Below, piece by piece: positions 50,762 through 59,241 of a stretch of 59,241 nucleotides of DNA (positions within the stretch are counted from its first letter, which is position 1; each line of letters starts with the position of its first letter). The stretch comes from JBOHNM01 sp050730675 (lineage in GTDB: Bacteria; Planctomycetota; Phycisphaerae; Phycisphaerales; UBA1924): contig JBOHNM010000004.1 of the NCBI GenBank assembly GCA_050730675.1, positions 1 through 59,241 of the forward strand. The letters are read 5' to 3'. The notes under the pieces are model-generated. The model saw only the letters and a program-made list of their open reading frames with translations. It was not told the DNA's origin and ran no database searches. The position numbers were made by a program, and so were the translations under genes.

Positions 50762-53500
50762 ATGACCACCGAGCGGCAGCGTCTGGTCGCGGCGAACGAT
50801 CCCAAGACCGCGTGGAAGCGTTGGGGCCCCTATCTCAGCGAGCGGCAGTGGGGGACTGTGCGTGAGGACTACTCCCACGACGGCAATGCTTGGGATTACT
50901 TCCCGCATGACCACGCCCGTTCGCGAACGTACAAGTGGGGCGAGGACGGGATCGCCGGATTTAGCGATGACCAGCAGCGCCTGTGCCTCGCCTTGGCTCT
51001 GTGGAACGGCAAGGACTCGATCATCAAGGAGCGGCTCTTCGGCCTGACCAACGGCGAAGGTAATCACGGCGAGGACGTCAAGGAGTGCTACTTTTACGAT
51101 GACTGTACCCCGACACATTCGTGGATGCGGTACACGTACATGTACCCTCAGAACGCCTATCCCTACGACGATATCGTCTCGACCAACAAGGGCCGGAGGC
51201 GCGACGAGCCGGAATATGAGTTGCTCGACACGGGAGTGTTCGACGATAACCGTTACTTCGAGGTCCAGGCCGACTTCGCCAAGGCCGGTCCCGACGATAC
51301 GTTCATCCGGATCAACGTGATCAACCATGGTCCGGAGGCTGCGACACTGCACGTGCTCCCGCAGCTGTGGTTCCGCAATGACTGGTGGATCAAGCCCGAT
51401 GCCCCCAGGCCGACTGTGCGGCAGGCGCCTACGGCCGGCACGGCGAGCCCGGTCATCGCCGCCGAGCACCACGAACTCGGCCAGTTCTTCCTTCACTGCG
51501 ATGGCAAGCCGGAACTGCTGTTCACCGAGAACGAGACCAATTCGCAGCGGCTCTGGAACCTGTCCAACGCCCAGCCCTACGTCAAGGACGCATTCAACAA
51601 CCTGCTCGTGCATGGGGCAAAGGATGCCGTGAATCCGGCCAAGCTGGGCACCAAGTCGGCAGCCCATTACACCGTCACCGTTCCCGCGGGCGCGACGGCG
51701 ACCATTCGCCTGCGCCTCACCAGCGTGCCGGCAGCCGCGCTCACCAAGCCCTTTGCCGACTTCGATGTCACCTTCGACGCCCGCAGACGCGAGGCCGACG
51801 AGTTCTACGCCGAGGTCATTCCCAAGGACCTGAGCCCGGATCGGGCCCGCGTCATGCGTCAAGCCCTCAGCGGCATGCTCTGGACCAAGCAGTACTACTT
51901 CTTCGATCTCGACAGGTGGCTCGACGAGCACAACGCCAACCCAATCTCTGGTGGCAAGAAGCCCTCGCGCAACCGCGAGTGGTTCCACATGCTCAATCGC
52001 CACGTGATCTCCATGCCCGACAAGTGGGAATACCCCTGGTACGCGGCGTGGGACCTGGCGTTCCACGCGCTGGCGCTGCAACTGGTCGATCCCGACTTCG
52101 CCCGCGAGCAGCTCTCGATCACACTCAGCGAGAACTACCTGCATCCCAATGGGCAGATTCCGGCCTATGAATGGAACTTCGGCGATGTCAACCCTCCCGT
52201 GCACGCTTGGGCAGCGGTTTTCCTGAACGCCATGAGCAAGTTCCGCGGCGAGCAGGATCTCGAGTTTGTCAAGTCGGTCTTTCCGAAGCTTGCACAGAAC
52301 TTCAACTGGTGGATCAACCGCAAGGATCCGGAGGGCCGCAACCTCTTCAGCGGCGGATTCTTGGGTCTTGACAACATCGGCGTCTTTGATCGCAGCGCGC
52401 CCCTGCCCACCGGCGGGCACCTTCTACAGGTTGACGGGACCGCCTGGATGGCTTTCTTCAGCCACTGCATGCTGCAGTTGTCGCTCGAACTGGTGAAGGA
52501 TGATCCGACACACGTCGCGTCGATCGCTCGGTACGTGGAGCGATTCCTTTGGATCGCCGGCAGCATGCACAGCACACGGAGCGCCGCCGATGATCTGTGG
52601 GACGAGGAGGACGGGTTCTTCTACGACGTGCTTGTCCCGGCCGAAGGCGCGCCCCATCGGCTCAAGATCCGATCGATGGTTGGCTTGCTCCCGCTGATGG
52701 CGAGCACGGTCTTTGAGGAGGGCACTATCAAGGACATGCCGCTGGTCGTTGAGCGCATCGGCGAGTTCACCAAGCGTCACCCTGAACTCATCGAGAACAT
52801 CCACCCACTGACAAAGCCGGGAGTAAACGGCCGACGACTTTTGTCAATCGTAACGGAAGACAAGCTCCGCCGCATCCTCTCCCGCATGCTCGACGAGAAG
52901 CAGTTCCTGAGCCCTTTTGGTATTCGCTCCCTCTCGCGTGAGCATGAGGAGAAACCGTTCGTGTACCAGGCGGGCGGGCAGGAATTCAAGATCGACTACC
53001 AGCCGGCCGAGTCGCCGACCGGTGCGTTCGGGGGCAATTCCAACTGGCGCGGACCAATTTGGTTCCCGGTCAACGTCCTGTTGCTCCGCGGGCTGCTCAA
53101 TCTGCACCGCTACTACGGCGACAGCTTCCAGGTCGATTGCCCCACCGGCTCCGGAAATCTGATGAACCTGTACCAGATCGCCTGCGAGATCACCCGGCGC
53201 CTCGAGAGCGCATTCCTGGCCGATGCCTCAGGAATGAGGCCGGTCAACGGCGACTGCGCGCGGTTCATGAACGATCCCGCGTGGCGCAACCGGGTGCTCT
53301 TCTACGAGTACTTCCATGGCGACACAGGCAAGGGACTGGGGGCCAGCCACCAGACCGGTTGGACCGGCCTCGTCGCGTTCATGACCGACTTCTTTGAGCG
53401 CATCAAGTCCGACGACCTGCTCGGTCTGCTCCAAGCGAAGGACAAGGTACGTACGGAAGCCAAATCGACCGCGCCTGGGCCTGTCCCGGCACGAGTGTGA
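50762..53500 (+). CDS. GH63-like glucosidase (MGH-type)
   Basis: A 912-residue cytoplasmic glycoside hydrolase. The C-terminal two-thirds is an (alpha/alpha)6 barrel of the GH63/trehalase-like group: KWEYPWYAAWDLAFHALALQ, NGQIPAYEWNFGDVNPPVHA, and the C-terminal NWRGPIWFPVNVLL with CARFMNDPAWRNRVLFYEYF. The acidic residues in AWDLAFH and YEWNFGD are candidates for catalysis. Bacterial members act on alpha-glucosides, mannosylglycerate or glucosylglycerate; the substrate is not known here. The ATG at 50762 is favoured over the GTG at 50753 because GGAG lies 8 bp upstream. Confidence 0.85.
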   Translation: MTTERQRLVAANDPKTAWKRWGPYLSERQWGTVREDYSHDGNAWDYFPHDHARSRTYKWGEDGIAGFSDDQQRLCLALALWNGKDSIIKERLFGLTNGEGNHGEDVKECYFYDDCTPTHSWMRYTYMYPQNAYPYDDIVSTNKGRRRDEPEYELLDTGVFDDNRYFEVQADFAKAGPDDTFIRINVINHGPEAATLHVLPQLWFRNDWWIKPDAPRPTVRQAPTAGTASPVIAAEHHELGQFFLHCDGKPELLFTENETNSQRLWNLSNAQPYVKDAFNNLLVHGAKDAVNPAKLGTKSAAHYTVTVPAGATATIRLRLTSVPAAALTKPFADFDVTFDARRREADEFYAEVIPKDLSPDRARVMRQALSGMLWTKQYYFFDLDRWLDEHNANPISGGKKPSRNREWFHMLNRHVISMPDKWEYPWYAAWDLAFHALALQLVDPDFAREQLSITLSENYLHPNGQIPAYEWNFGDVNPPVHAWAAVFLNAMSKFRGEQDLEFVKSVFPKLAQNFNWWINRKDPEGRNLFSGGFLGLDNIGVFDRSAPLPTGGHLLQVDGTAWMAFFSHCMLQLSLELVKDDPTHVASIARYVERFLWIAGSMHSTRSAADDLWDEEDGFFYDVLVPAEGAPHRLKIRSMVGLLPLMASTVFEEGTIKDMPLVVERIGEFTKRHPELIENIHPLTKPGVNGRRLLSIVTEDKLRRILSRMLDEKQFLSPFGIRSLSREHEEKPFVYQAGGQEFKIDYQPAESPTGAFGGNSNWRGPIWFPVNVLLLRGLLNLHRYYGDSFQVDCPTGSGNLMNLYQIACEITRRLESAFLADASGMRPVNGDCARFMNDPAWRNRVLFYEYFHGDTGKGLGASHQTGWTGLVAFMTDFFERIKSDDLLGLLQAKDKVRTEAKSTAPGPVPARV

Positions 53501-53611
53501 TTCCATCCGGGTCGTGTTGGAGCATTTTTCCGACCAAACGCTCGCTCAAGACCGGCCGGGTGGGAGTCCTGTTGCTCGAGTCGCTCGCGCAGGCATCAAA
53601 CACCCGTGAGG

Positions 53612-54034
53612 CTAGTGAGGGGAATGGCCAGCGCGGTCGGACTGGGCATGCTGATCCACAACAATTTGTCGGTCCTTTGCGCGGGCCATCGCGATGCGGA
53701 GGACGGGACTGAGGAAGAGCGCCAAACAACCGAACGCGAGCCCGAAGAGGCCGGCGGGCCAACCCATCGTTAGTCCGAGGATGATTGCAAACACGAGCAC
53801 GAGCAGCAGCACGCCCAACACTTCGAGCCGGAGCAACTTGGGGCCGGCCCCCGGGTCGCCAGGCCGCCCCTCCGGGCCGACATGCGCGATTTCCTCTGCG
53901 ACGATCGCTTTGGGACCGGGCATGTGCAGCGGCGATTCGCCGGTCTTGGGCTCGGCGCTTGTCGTCGGCGCGAGTACTTCATGAATCGGCTTGTCGGCTC
54001 CGGGTGCCGACTCGTTGGACGTGCGTGCTGGCAT
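53612..54034 (-). CDS. Small membrane protein of unknown function
   Basis: A 140-residue protein with two adjacent membrane helices (LEVLGVLLLVLVFAIILGLT and PAGLFGLAFGCLALFLSPVL) after an acidic, Pro-rich N-terminal half. The C-terminus is basic and His-containing. The start at 54034 (MPARTSNESAPG) has CGGAG 7 bp upstream; the frame to 54121 adds Pro-rich sequence. It is convergent with the GH63-like gene. No family recognised. Confidence 0.65.
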   Translation of the reverse strand: MPARTSNESAPGADKPIHEVLAPTTSAEPKTGESPLHMPGPKAIVAEEIAHVGPEGRPGDPGAGPKLLRLEVLGVLLLVLVFAIILGLTMGWPAGLFGLAFGCLALFLSPVLRIAMARAKDRQIVVDQHAQSDRAGHSPH

Positions 54035-54234
54035 GAGGTGCTCCGGGGTTGTGGCTGGGTGATTGTTTCTGTCGAATCGCGCTGCTCCCGGCGATGCGGG
54101 CGGTGGAGACATCCGGCGCATGGCCGACGTCAGGGTTAGCCGCCATTTCTCAATTCGATGGAGCCCGACACATGCGCATGAGACGATCGTGAATGCGGTT
54201 CCACACAGCGATTGTGAGGAGCTTCGGTCGAGGA

Positions 54235-54627
54235 TTAGTGTGTTCCCGGCCGCCGCTGACCGTCCGATTCGCGCTGGATGGGAGTGCGGTGAGAGTTGCG
54301 CCGCAGTCGTTCGGATTCAGAGAGCAAGGCGGCGTTGGACTGTGCGCTTGTCTGCCTACGTCGGGCCGCATGGATCAATGGCGCAGCCTGCGATTCAAGA
54401 TCTTGGTTAATCTGCAAGAATCGGCACGAAGCCGCTTCAGCGATGAAACGCACGATCAGCACAACCGCCGCAGTTGATGAGGCGACAAGCAGAACGTCCC
54501 AGTGCCAAGCTGCGGTCTGCGGCGAGAGCGCTGCAAACCCGCTGCCGATCGCCGCCAGCATGACCAAGACCAGAAAGGTGGTTTGTAAGTCCTGTCGGAA
54601 TCGATCAGTTTTCGGGAGACTGCCCAT
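54235..54627 (-). CDS. Small membrane protein of unknown function (tentative)
   Basis: A 130-residue protein with two membrane helices (TTFLVLVMLAAIGSGFAAL and VLLVASSTAAVVLIVRFIA), a cytosolic basic N-terminus (MGSLPKTDRFRQD) and a charged C-terminal tail rich in Arg and Gln. No ribosome binding site is obvious before the ATG at 54627, and the frame is open to 54717, so the start is uncertain. It lies between the small membrane protein above and the histidine kinase, on the same strand. Confidence 0.5.
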   Translation of the reverse strand: MGSLPKTDRFRQDLQTTFLVLVMLAAIGSGFAALSPQTAAWHWDVLLVASSTAAVVLIVRFIAEAASCRFLQINQDLESQAAPLIHAARRRQTSAQSNAALLSESERLRRNSHRTPIQRESDGQRRPGTH

Positions 54628-54735
54628 ATGCCAGAGGATTCCTTCGTGGCGTGAAGGTGAGCGGTTGTCTGAGATGAAGTTCTGCTCACGCACCGCGCTG
54701 GGGAGCAGTGTCTGCACTGCTTTGGATCCGTTGCC

Positions 54736-56220
54736 TCAATGCGAGGACGCGACAGGTTGCTTGGGCTCGGTAATGCGCAGCGGCAGGCGAATGGAAAACT
54801 CGCAACCAACCGAAGGTGAATTCCGGACATTGATCGCTCCGCCGTGAAGCTCTGCGATTCCCTGAGCGATAGACAGCCCAAGCCCGTGGCCGCGGCCACG
54901 CGACGATTCGGACGGCGCTTGGACGAACCGATGGAAGACCTTGTCCAACAGGTCTTCCGGCACGCCTGGCCCGAAGTCGCGGATCAGGGTCGCGCAGGTC
55001 CCATCTGCGGCGATGACCTTGATCTGGACTTCACGATTCTCGGGCGAGAAGCGGATTGCGTTGCGGATCAGGTTGTCAACCATCACCCGGAGGAGCTCGC
55101 TCTCGCCGCTGACAATCGGCGGATCGCCCTCGGCGAGGTGGGTGACGAGCTTGACCTTGTACTGACCGGCCATCGCGCCGCACCCGGTGACCGCCTCCAT
55201 AACGATATCGTTGATCGAGCACTCGCGGGGATTCTCAAGGGTATTGCCGCCGCGAAGACGGGTGAGCGTGAGGAAGCTGTGGATCATGCGTCCGAGGCGT
55301 CGCATCTCGTCGGTGACGCTCTGGACGAACCGTTGGCCGTCAGGAGGGAGGGACTCTACATCGACAGTCTGCGCCTCGGTCAGCAGCACGGAGATCGGCG
55401 TCTTGAGTTCATGCGAAACATTGGAGATGAAGCGGTCCTGCACCAAGAGCGCGTCCCGGAGACGGATGCGAACATCCCGCAGGTCGTCTTCGAGGGCCGC
55501 AATCTCGGTGGGAAACGGCTTCTGCGTGTCGGTGTTTGCGTCGAACTCATCAAGGAGGGAGCCGGCCAGGCGTCGAAGACTTGCCAAGGGTGCGATTGCC
55601 AGTCCGCCGATGAGCCAGCCGGCGACTCCGGCGATCGCGACTCCGATGGGGATCGCGAACGCGAAGAGGCGGTACTCCAGCATCATCATTGATTCGAACT
55701 CGGCATCGTTGGAGACGCAAACGAGGTAGTAGGATGTCCCGTCATCCGTGGTGAGCTTCCAGCAGAGTGCCCTCACGTCGGAATGGTCGTCGCGAGTGTC
55801 GAGATCTTTGATGGAGCCTCTAAACAGGGCCGGCTCTTCAGGCTTTGAGATGTGCCGGCGGACTGTGCTGAGGGGAGGGGCGGGGCTGCCGACTGAGGCG
55901 ACGATCTTTCCGTCCTCGGTATAGATCGCTGCGACGACGTGGTCGTTAAGCATGAACCGGGCGCGCTCGTCCAATACCGATTGGGCGCGGCCATTGTTGA
56001 GATGGAATGGTTGATCTCGGAGTGATGTTGCAATGGCGGTTGCTCGCGAACGCAGGCGAGCATCGAAGTGCGTGCTCAGGCTTTCGCGTTGGTAGAGAAC
56101 AATCAGCAACGCCATGGCAAGCTGGATAACTGTCGCGATCGCGACAGTCCAGAGCACCATGTTGACTCGGATCGAGCGGGCGGCATGCTTGTCTTGAGTT
56201 TGCCGACCCGATTGCATCAC
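54736..56220 (-). CDS. Sensor histidine kinase (heavy-metal/OmpR-partner type)
   Basis: A 494-residue membrane histidine kinase. Helix 1 at ~21-43 (MVLWTVAIATVIQLAMALLI), a ~140-residue periplasmic sensor region, helix 2 at ~184-208, a HAMP linker, HisKA with His270 in ISNVSHELKTPISVLL, then the ATP-binding N box MVDNLIRNAIRFSPEN, G1 RDFGPGVPEDLL, and G2 RGRGHGLGLSIAQ. The signal is not known; the family includes copper and cadmium sensors. Its start overlaps the response regulator stop by 4 bp, so they are one unit. Confidence 0.93.
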   Translation of the reverse strand: MMQSGRQTQDKHAARSIRVNMVLWTVAIATVIQLAMALLIVLYQRESLSTHFDARLRSRATAIATSLRDQPFHLNNGRAQSVLDERARFMLNDHVVAAIYTEDGKIVASVGSPAPPLSTVRRHISKPEEPALFRGSIKDLDTRDDHSDVRALCWKLTTDDGTSYYLVCVSNDAEFESMMMLEYRLFAFAIPIGVAIAGVAGWLIGGLAIAPLASLRRLAGSLLDEFDANTDTQKPFPTEIAALEDDLRDVRIRLRDALLVQDRFISNVSHELKTPISVLLTEAQTVDVESLPPDGQRFVQSVTDEMRRLGRMIHSFLTLTRLRGGNTLENPRECSINDIVMEAVTGCGAMAGQYKVKLVTHLAEGDPPIVSGESELLRVMVDNLIRNAIRFSPENREVQIKVIAADGTCATLIRDFGPGVPEDLLDKVFHRFVQAPSESSRGRGHGLGLSIAQGIAELHGGAINVRNSPSVGCEFSIRLPLRITEPKQPVASSH

Positions 56221-56897
56221 ACGTGGTCCAATACTCCGAAACGATATCCGACACCCTTCACGGTATGGATCAATTCGGTCGGGCGATCACGATCGAGTTT
56301 CCGTCGCAGGGAAGACACGTAAACATCGACAACATTGCTGGTTGGCTCGAAGTTCATGTCCCAGACTTTCTCTCCGATCTGTGTTCGCGAGAGAACGCGG
56401 TTCGGATTGCGCAAGAGGTACTCGAGGAGCGAAAATTCCTTGTTCGACAGCGGGATCGAGTCCGCGCCACGCTTGGCGACGCGGGTGAAGAGGTCAAGTT
56501 CAAGGTCTTCGCAGCGCAGGTATCTGGCTTCGGAAGCATCGCCGCGACGCAGCAGCGCTCGGATGCGGGCGAGCAGCTCCTCGAACTCGAAGGGCTTGGC
56601 GAGGTAGTCGTCCGCCCCGGCGTCCAACCCGCCGACCTTGTCGGCCGTGGCGCTCAAGGCCGTCAGCATCAGGATCTTCGATTTGATCCCTCGCCGGCGG
56701 AGATTTCGGCACACTTCTACGCCGTCGCGATCCGGCAGCATGACGTCGAGCAGGACCACGTCGTAGACACCAGATGCGGCGAGGTCTTCGCCGTCGCATC
56801 CTGCATGGCATGCGTCAACTGCATAACCGTGCTCACGCAAGCCCTTCTCCATGGCCATCGCCATCTTCGGGTTGTCTTCAATCACGAGGATTCGCAT
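56217..56897 (-). CDS. OmpR/PhoB-family response regulator
   Basis: A 226-residue two-domain regulator. The receiver has Asp51 in VVLLDVMLPDRDG and Lys101 in YLAKPF. The C-terminal winged helix shows LSNKEFSLLEYLLRNPNRVL followed by SRTQIGEKVWD and ELIHTVKGVGYRFG. It should bind direct repeats in target promoters after phosphorylation by the neighbouring kinase. The start at 56897 (MRILVIEDN) has GGAGAG upstream. Targets cannot be named; the metal efflux operon at 33-40 kb is a candidate only by theme. Confidence 0.93.
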   Translation of the reverse strand: MRILVIEDNPKMAMAMEKGLREHGYAVDACHAGCDGEDLAASGVYDVVLLDVMLPDRDGVEVCRNLRRRGIKSKILMLTALSATADKVGGLDAGADDYLAKPFEFEELLARIRALLRRGDASEARYLRCEDLELDLFTRVAKRGADSIPLSNKEFSLLEYLLRNPNRVLSRTQIGEKVWDMNFEPTSNVVDVYVSSLRRKLDRDRPTELIHTVKGVGYRFGVLDHV

Positions 56898-56940
56898 GGT
56901 GCCACTCTCCGGTGAGGAAATCAAAGCACGCCATCTGACG

Positions 56941-56963
56941 AGTATACCGCGTTGCGGCAACAC
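56941..56963 (-). promoter_or_regulatory. Possible promoter element of the two-component genes
   Basis: On the minus strand a -10-like TATACT (56946-56941) lies 44 bp before the response-regulator start. Just upstream is the palindrome GTTGCCGCAAC (plus strand GTTGCGGCAAC, 56951-56961). No convincing -35 box. Confidence 0.3.
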
Positions 56964-57094
56964 AAGTTCCAGTGGGGGGGCAGAAGATTCGCGGTGGAAA
57001 TGAAGAAAGATTCATTCGCGACTCACCGTTGAGTGATCGGTGCTTGGGATCATGCTGCCGGTTGCACATCGATGCTTGTGGGAGCTAACAAACA

Positions 57095-57334
57095 ATGTCA
57101 CGCCAGAATACCTCCAACGTAAACAGGCTCTTCGCTGCGGCTGACATTCTCCTGGAAAAGCTCGCAATTGGGGCCGATACGCCGGTCACGATCCGGACGA
57201 CGAGAGGGAATAGTCGCCTTGGCGCACCGACTGAATTCACCGCCGAGGAATATGTCGAGGCCATGGCGTTGCTGATGCGGATTGGACTTGTCGAGAGGGA
57301 GGAGTATCGCGCGAATCCAAACCCACCGCGTTGA
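57095..57334 (+). CDS. Small protein of unknown function
   Basis: A 79-residue soluble protein (MSRQNTSNVNRLFAAADILL and on), with helices and a short strand region (TPVTIRTTRGNSRLG), a TAEEYVEAMALLMRIGLVER segment and a Pro-rich end. The composition is normal for a coding region and no other frame here looks better. It has no obvious ribosome binding site. No family recognised. Confidence 0.5.
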   Translation: MSRQNTSNVNRLFAAADILLEKLAIGADTPVTIRTTRGNSRLGAPTEFTAEEYVEAMALLMRIGLVEREEYRANPNPPR

Positions 57335-57369
57335 TCCGAGCCGGCCGTCACTCCGTGATAGATGTGAAG

Positions 57370-57402
57370 CGGGCGCCCGGCGGTCAGTACCGTGGGCGCC
57401 CG
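57370..57402. repeat. Inverted repeat between convergent genes (possible T-less terminator)
   Basis: CGGGCGCCC (57370-57378) and GGGCGCCCG (57394-57402) are perfect arms. An inner CGGT/ACCG pair extends the hairpin. No T run follows on either strand. It lies between the small plus-strand gene and the end of the PRC-barrel gene. Confidence 0.5.
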
Positions 57403-57442
57403 AGAGTGACCAATTAGTGTGCGCACGTCGTACACGGAGTTG

Positions 57443-58729
57443 TTACGGCGTTGCTTCCGGCATGTAGACCATGACCTGTTGACCCTTGGGCCCGGTGACG
57501 CGGGATGCCATGATCCATACACGCCCGTCGTGCTTCACTTCGCGCCCAACCACTGTCACACGATCACCGGCGGCGAGGTCAAGCCCCCGCTCCTTGAGGA
57601 CCGAAGCAGGGGCCAGGCACACCTGCTTCTGAGTGCCGTCGTCCATGCGGATGGTGATCGCCCGATGATCGGGGATGGATGCAACAGGCCGCGCCTCTTC
57701 GATACGTACGACAGTTCCAGAGACTTCTGTCGCCTGTCCGCGGCGGTAGAGATCGTCGTACTCGCGGTTGCGTTGGACGGTCTTGTTGCTGGTTGTATCG
57801 AGCCAGGTCGCGTCCTTGCCATAGTGCTGATAGATGCTCCGGGCGTAGCCTGCGCGGCGCAGTTCCGACCAGTCGTTCATGTCAACCGACGGAGCGGCCT
57901 TGAGCGTGTCGGGCGAGATCTTGATTGCATAGACCTTGCCCTCGTCGTTCACGCTCATCGAATCCCAGGGGATCAGCACGCGCTTGGACCCCACTCCCAG
58001 GGTGCCGCCTTCGCTGACCAGCACAAAGGCGACGCGACCGCTCGGGACATCGAAGACGACATCCTTGATGGTGCCGAGTTCCGCTGCGGCGTCGGACATC
58101 AGCTTCTGGCCCTTGATATCGCTGTAGCGGATCAGGCTCCAATCGCGCAGGACGGCGTCGCGCTTGTCGCTGGGGACTCGTTTACCGTCCTCCCAGCGGC
58201 GGCGAGAGACATCGATGTGGTAATAGGTGCGGAGATTGTTGCGCGTCGAGTCGCTCAGGAGATACTTCCAGTCGTTCTCTTTGAGTTCGGGCGCATTTTT
58301 GAACTCCTCCTTCGAAACCGGGAGCACCAGCATCTTGCGGGCGTCATTCCAGTCAAAGGCCATGACGGGCACAGCGATGTTTGTTGCAGCGACACCAAGC
58401 ACGCCGCCGCGCGAAACCACCAGATACTCCGCGAAGCCCGTATCGCTGCCGATCAAGATGTCCTTGACATCGCCGATTTTCTTGTCGTCGATGCCGTAGA
58501 CATCCTTCCCGCTCGTCCATTCGCCAGGAATGAGCAGGACGGCGCGATCAGACGACTGGGCACGCGGAGGCTCGGGCGTTGAGGGTCGGATCGTGGTCGG
58601 CGAGGGGGGATTGTCCCTCTCCTTCGGAGGCTCGGAAGTCTGGTGTGCCAGGCATGGAACGCTCCATGCGAAGGTGATCGCCGCGAACAGCGAAATGACA
58701 CGAGGCGAGGTCGAGAATCGGATTGACAT
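57443..58729 (-). CDS. Exported protein with two PRC-barrel domains
   Basis: A 428-residue exported protein. Signal peptide MSIRFSTSPRVISLFAAITF ... PCLA. Two PRC-barrel-like units are visible: DVYGIDDKKIGDVKDILIGS at ~75-95, and a second around SDIKGQKLMSDAAAELGTIK at ~203-222 followed by DVVFDVPSGRVAFVLVSEGG. The last ~90 residues (ATEVSGTVVRIEEARPVASI and later GDRVTVVGREVKHDGRV) look like an OB-type small barrel. The start at 58729 has GGAG upstream. PRC barrels often act in envelope stress or RNA-related roles; the function here is unknown. Confidence 0.82.
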   Translation of the reverse strand: MSIRFSTSPRVISLFAAITFAWSVPCLAHQTSEPPKERDNPPSPTTIRPSTPEPPRAQSSDRAVLLIPGEWTSGKDVYGIDDKKIGDVKDILIGSDTGFAEYLVVSRGGVLGVAATNIAVPVMAFDWNDARKMLVLPVSKEEFKNAPELKENDWKYLLSDSTRNNLRTYYHIDVSRRRWEDGKRVPSDKRDAVLRDWSLIRYSDIKGQKLMSDAAAELGTIKDVVFDVPSGRVAFVLVSEGGTLGVGSKRVLIPWDSMSVNDEGKVYAIKISPDTLKAAPSVDMNDWSELRRAGYARSIYQHYGKDATWLDTTSNKTVQRNREYDDLYRRGQATEVSGTVVRIEEARPVASIPDHRAITIRMDDGTQKQVCLAPASVLKERGLDLAAGDRVTVVGREVKHDGRVWIMASRVTGPKGQQVMVYMPEATP

Positions 58730-58814
58730 GGCGTGAACTCCTGGAATGGGGTTGATATGGATGGTGAACGCAGATGCTCCGCGGTCGAATTAGACCAACG
58801 GCGACCGCATGGGA

Positions 58815-59240
58815 TCAGCGCGGTTGATCGGGGTTTCCGGTGCAGCCGCAGCCGTCGTCATCCTTGTCTCGGCCCTGCGCGTCGCCACGGGGCAGCGTTT
58901 TGCCGACGGCCTGTTCCTCATTGGCTATTTCGGCGCCACTTTCGATTGTCGAGTCTTCATCGTTCCCGTCCGACGCATTGGTCGGGTTGCCGCGGGTCGG
59001 AGTTTCGCTCCCGCGCCTGGGTTTGTCACGCGCCGAGTCGCCCGAGCGTTGAGACTGCGAAGGTTGCAGCTTGCCCTCGGCTTTCTGGTTGCCAGCGGCT
59101 TCTCGGCCAGGGACCTGAGCCTGCTGGTCGCGGTGCGCGGTCTCCCGCTCAGAGGCGTTGGACTTGACATCGCGACCAGTGGCGCCTTGCTGCTGACGCT
59201 GTTGGTACTGAACGCCTAAGTGTGATTTGCCGTCCTTGTT
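58815..59240 (-). CDS. Hydrophilic protein, C-terminal part (cut by right edge)
   Basis: An open minus-strand frame runs 142 codons from the right edge to a TGA at 58815 with no start codon needed inside the window. The protein is hydrophilic and low-complexity: NKDGKSHLGVQYQQRQQQG at the edge, many Gln, Glu, Asp and Arg (AQVPGREAAGNQKAEGKLQP), and a C-terminus DKDDDGCGCTGNPDQPR. It lies upstream of the PRC-barrel gene on the same strand. The opposite strand also has an open frame (58809-59219) that would be a membrane-like protein; antisense of a hydrophilic gene often looks hydrophobic, so I favour the minus strand, with reservations. Confidence 0.45.
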   Translation of the reverse strand, partial: NKDGKSHLGVQYQQRQQQGATGRDVKSNASERETAHRDQQAQVPGREAAGNQKAEGKLQPSQSQRSGDSARDKPRRGSETPTRGNPTNASDGNDEDSTIESGAEIANEEQAVGKTLPRGDAQGRDKDDDGCGCTGNPDQPR

Positions 59241-59241
59241 G

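Noticed and set aside
58809..59219. 136-residue membrane-like open frame on the plus strand at the right edge
   Set aside because: It is opposite a hydrophilic minus-strand frame that is open across the edge. Antisense of hydrophilic codons often gives hydrophobic residues. Not excluded, but less likely.

Overview
This is a GC-rich bacterial chromosome segment, most likely from a planctomycete of the Phycisphaerae/Phycisphaerales type. The lineage is inferred, not proven. It rests on exported proteins ending in a PEP-CTERM-like tail (VPTPGAAAL..GLGG..RRRR), a giant secreted protein ending in planctomycete-style GC-type dockerin modules, and many short overlapping gene junctions. I see no rRNA, phage, transposase or CRISPR array.

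Layout. 1-1.7 kb: two exported PEP-CTERM-like proteins, each with a strong terminator. 1.8-3.9 kb (minus): rhodanese, lipoprotein, RecX and TPR protein. 4-9 kb (plus): a 3-hydroxyacyl-CoA dehydrogenase, then a tandem pair of large zinc-ribbon membrane paralogs. 9-10.8 kb (minus): ribosomal protein S1. 11.2-15.5 kb: an exported formylglycine-enzyme-fold protein and a ~1070-residue dockerin protein split by a -1 frameshift. 15.6-21 kb: a pseudo-receiver protein, glutamate dehydrogenase, an SDR enzyme, endonuclease IV, a TPR lipoprotein and QueF. 21.1-28.5 kb (minus): a PilZ-receiver-Hpt-like protein, then the four-gene ligase-associated DNA repair set (exonuclease, ligase, Lhr-type helicase, PdeM).

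28.5-33.3 kb is a polyhydroxyalkanoate (PHA) locus. The regulator phaR diverges from a phasin, a PhaE-like subunit, phaC, an SDR enzyme and phaB. A perfect 20-bp palindrome lies in the divergent promoter region. 33.4-40.7 kb (minus) is a tripartite metal efflux operon of CzcCBA order, with His-rich segments in three of its proteins, preceded by tRNA-Gly(UCC). 40.9-44.4 kb (minus) is a succinate dehydrogenase operon, sdhC-sdhA-sdhB.

44.5-50.5 kb (minus) is the most intriguing block: ppk2, a SulP anion transporter, a CotH-family kinase-like protein, a VTC-domain (polyphosphate-polymerase-fold) protein and a DUF4956 membrane protein. Their junctions are overlapping or abutting, apart from one 119-bp gap. 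It looks like a polyphosphate- or phosphoryl-transfer-related envelope module. A GH63-like glucosidase is divergent from it. 53.6-59.2 kb holds two small membrane proteins, an OmpR-family two-component pair, a small unknown protein, a PRC-barrel secreted protein, and a hydrophilic gene cut by the right edge with no start codon in the window.

Many apparent long open frames opposite GC-rich genes were judged to be shadows. Start sites were moved inward where ribosome binding sites, signal peptides or paralog alignment supported it.
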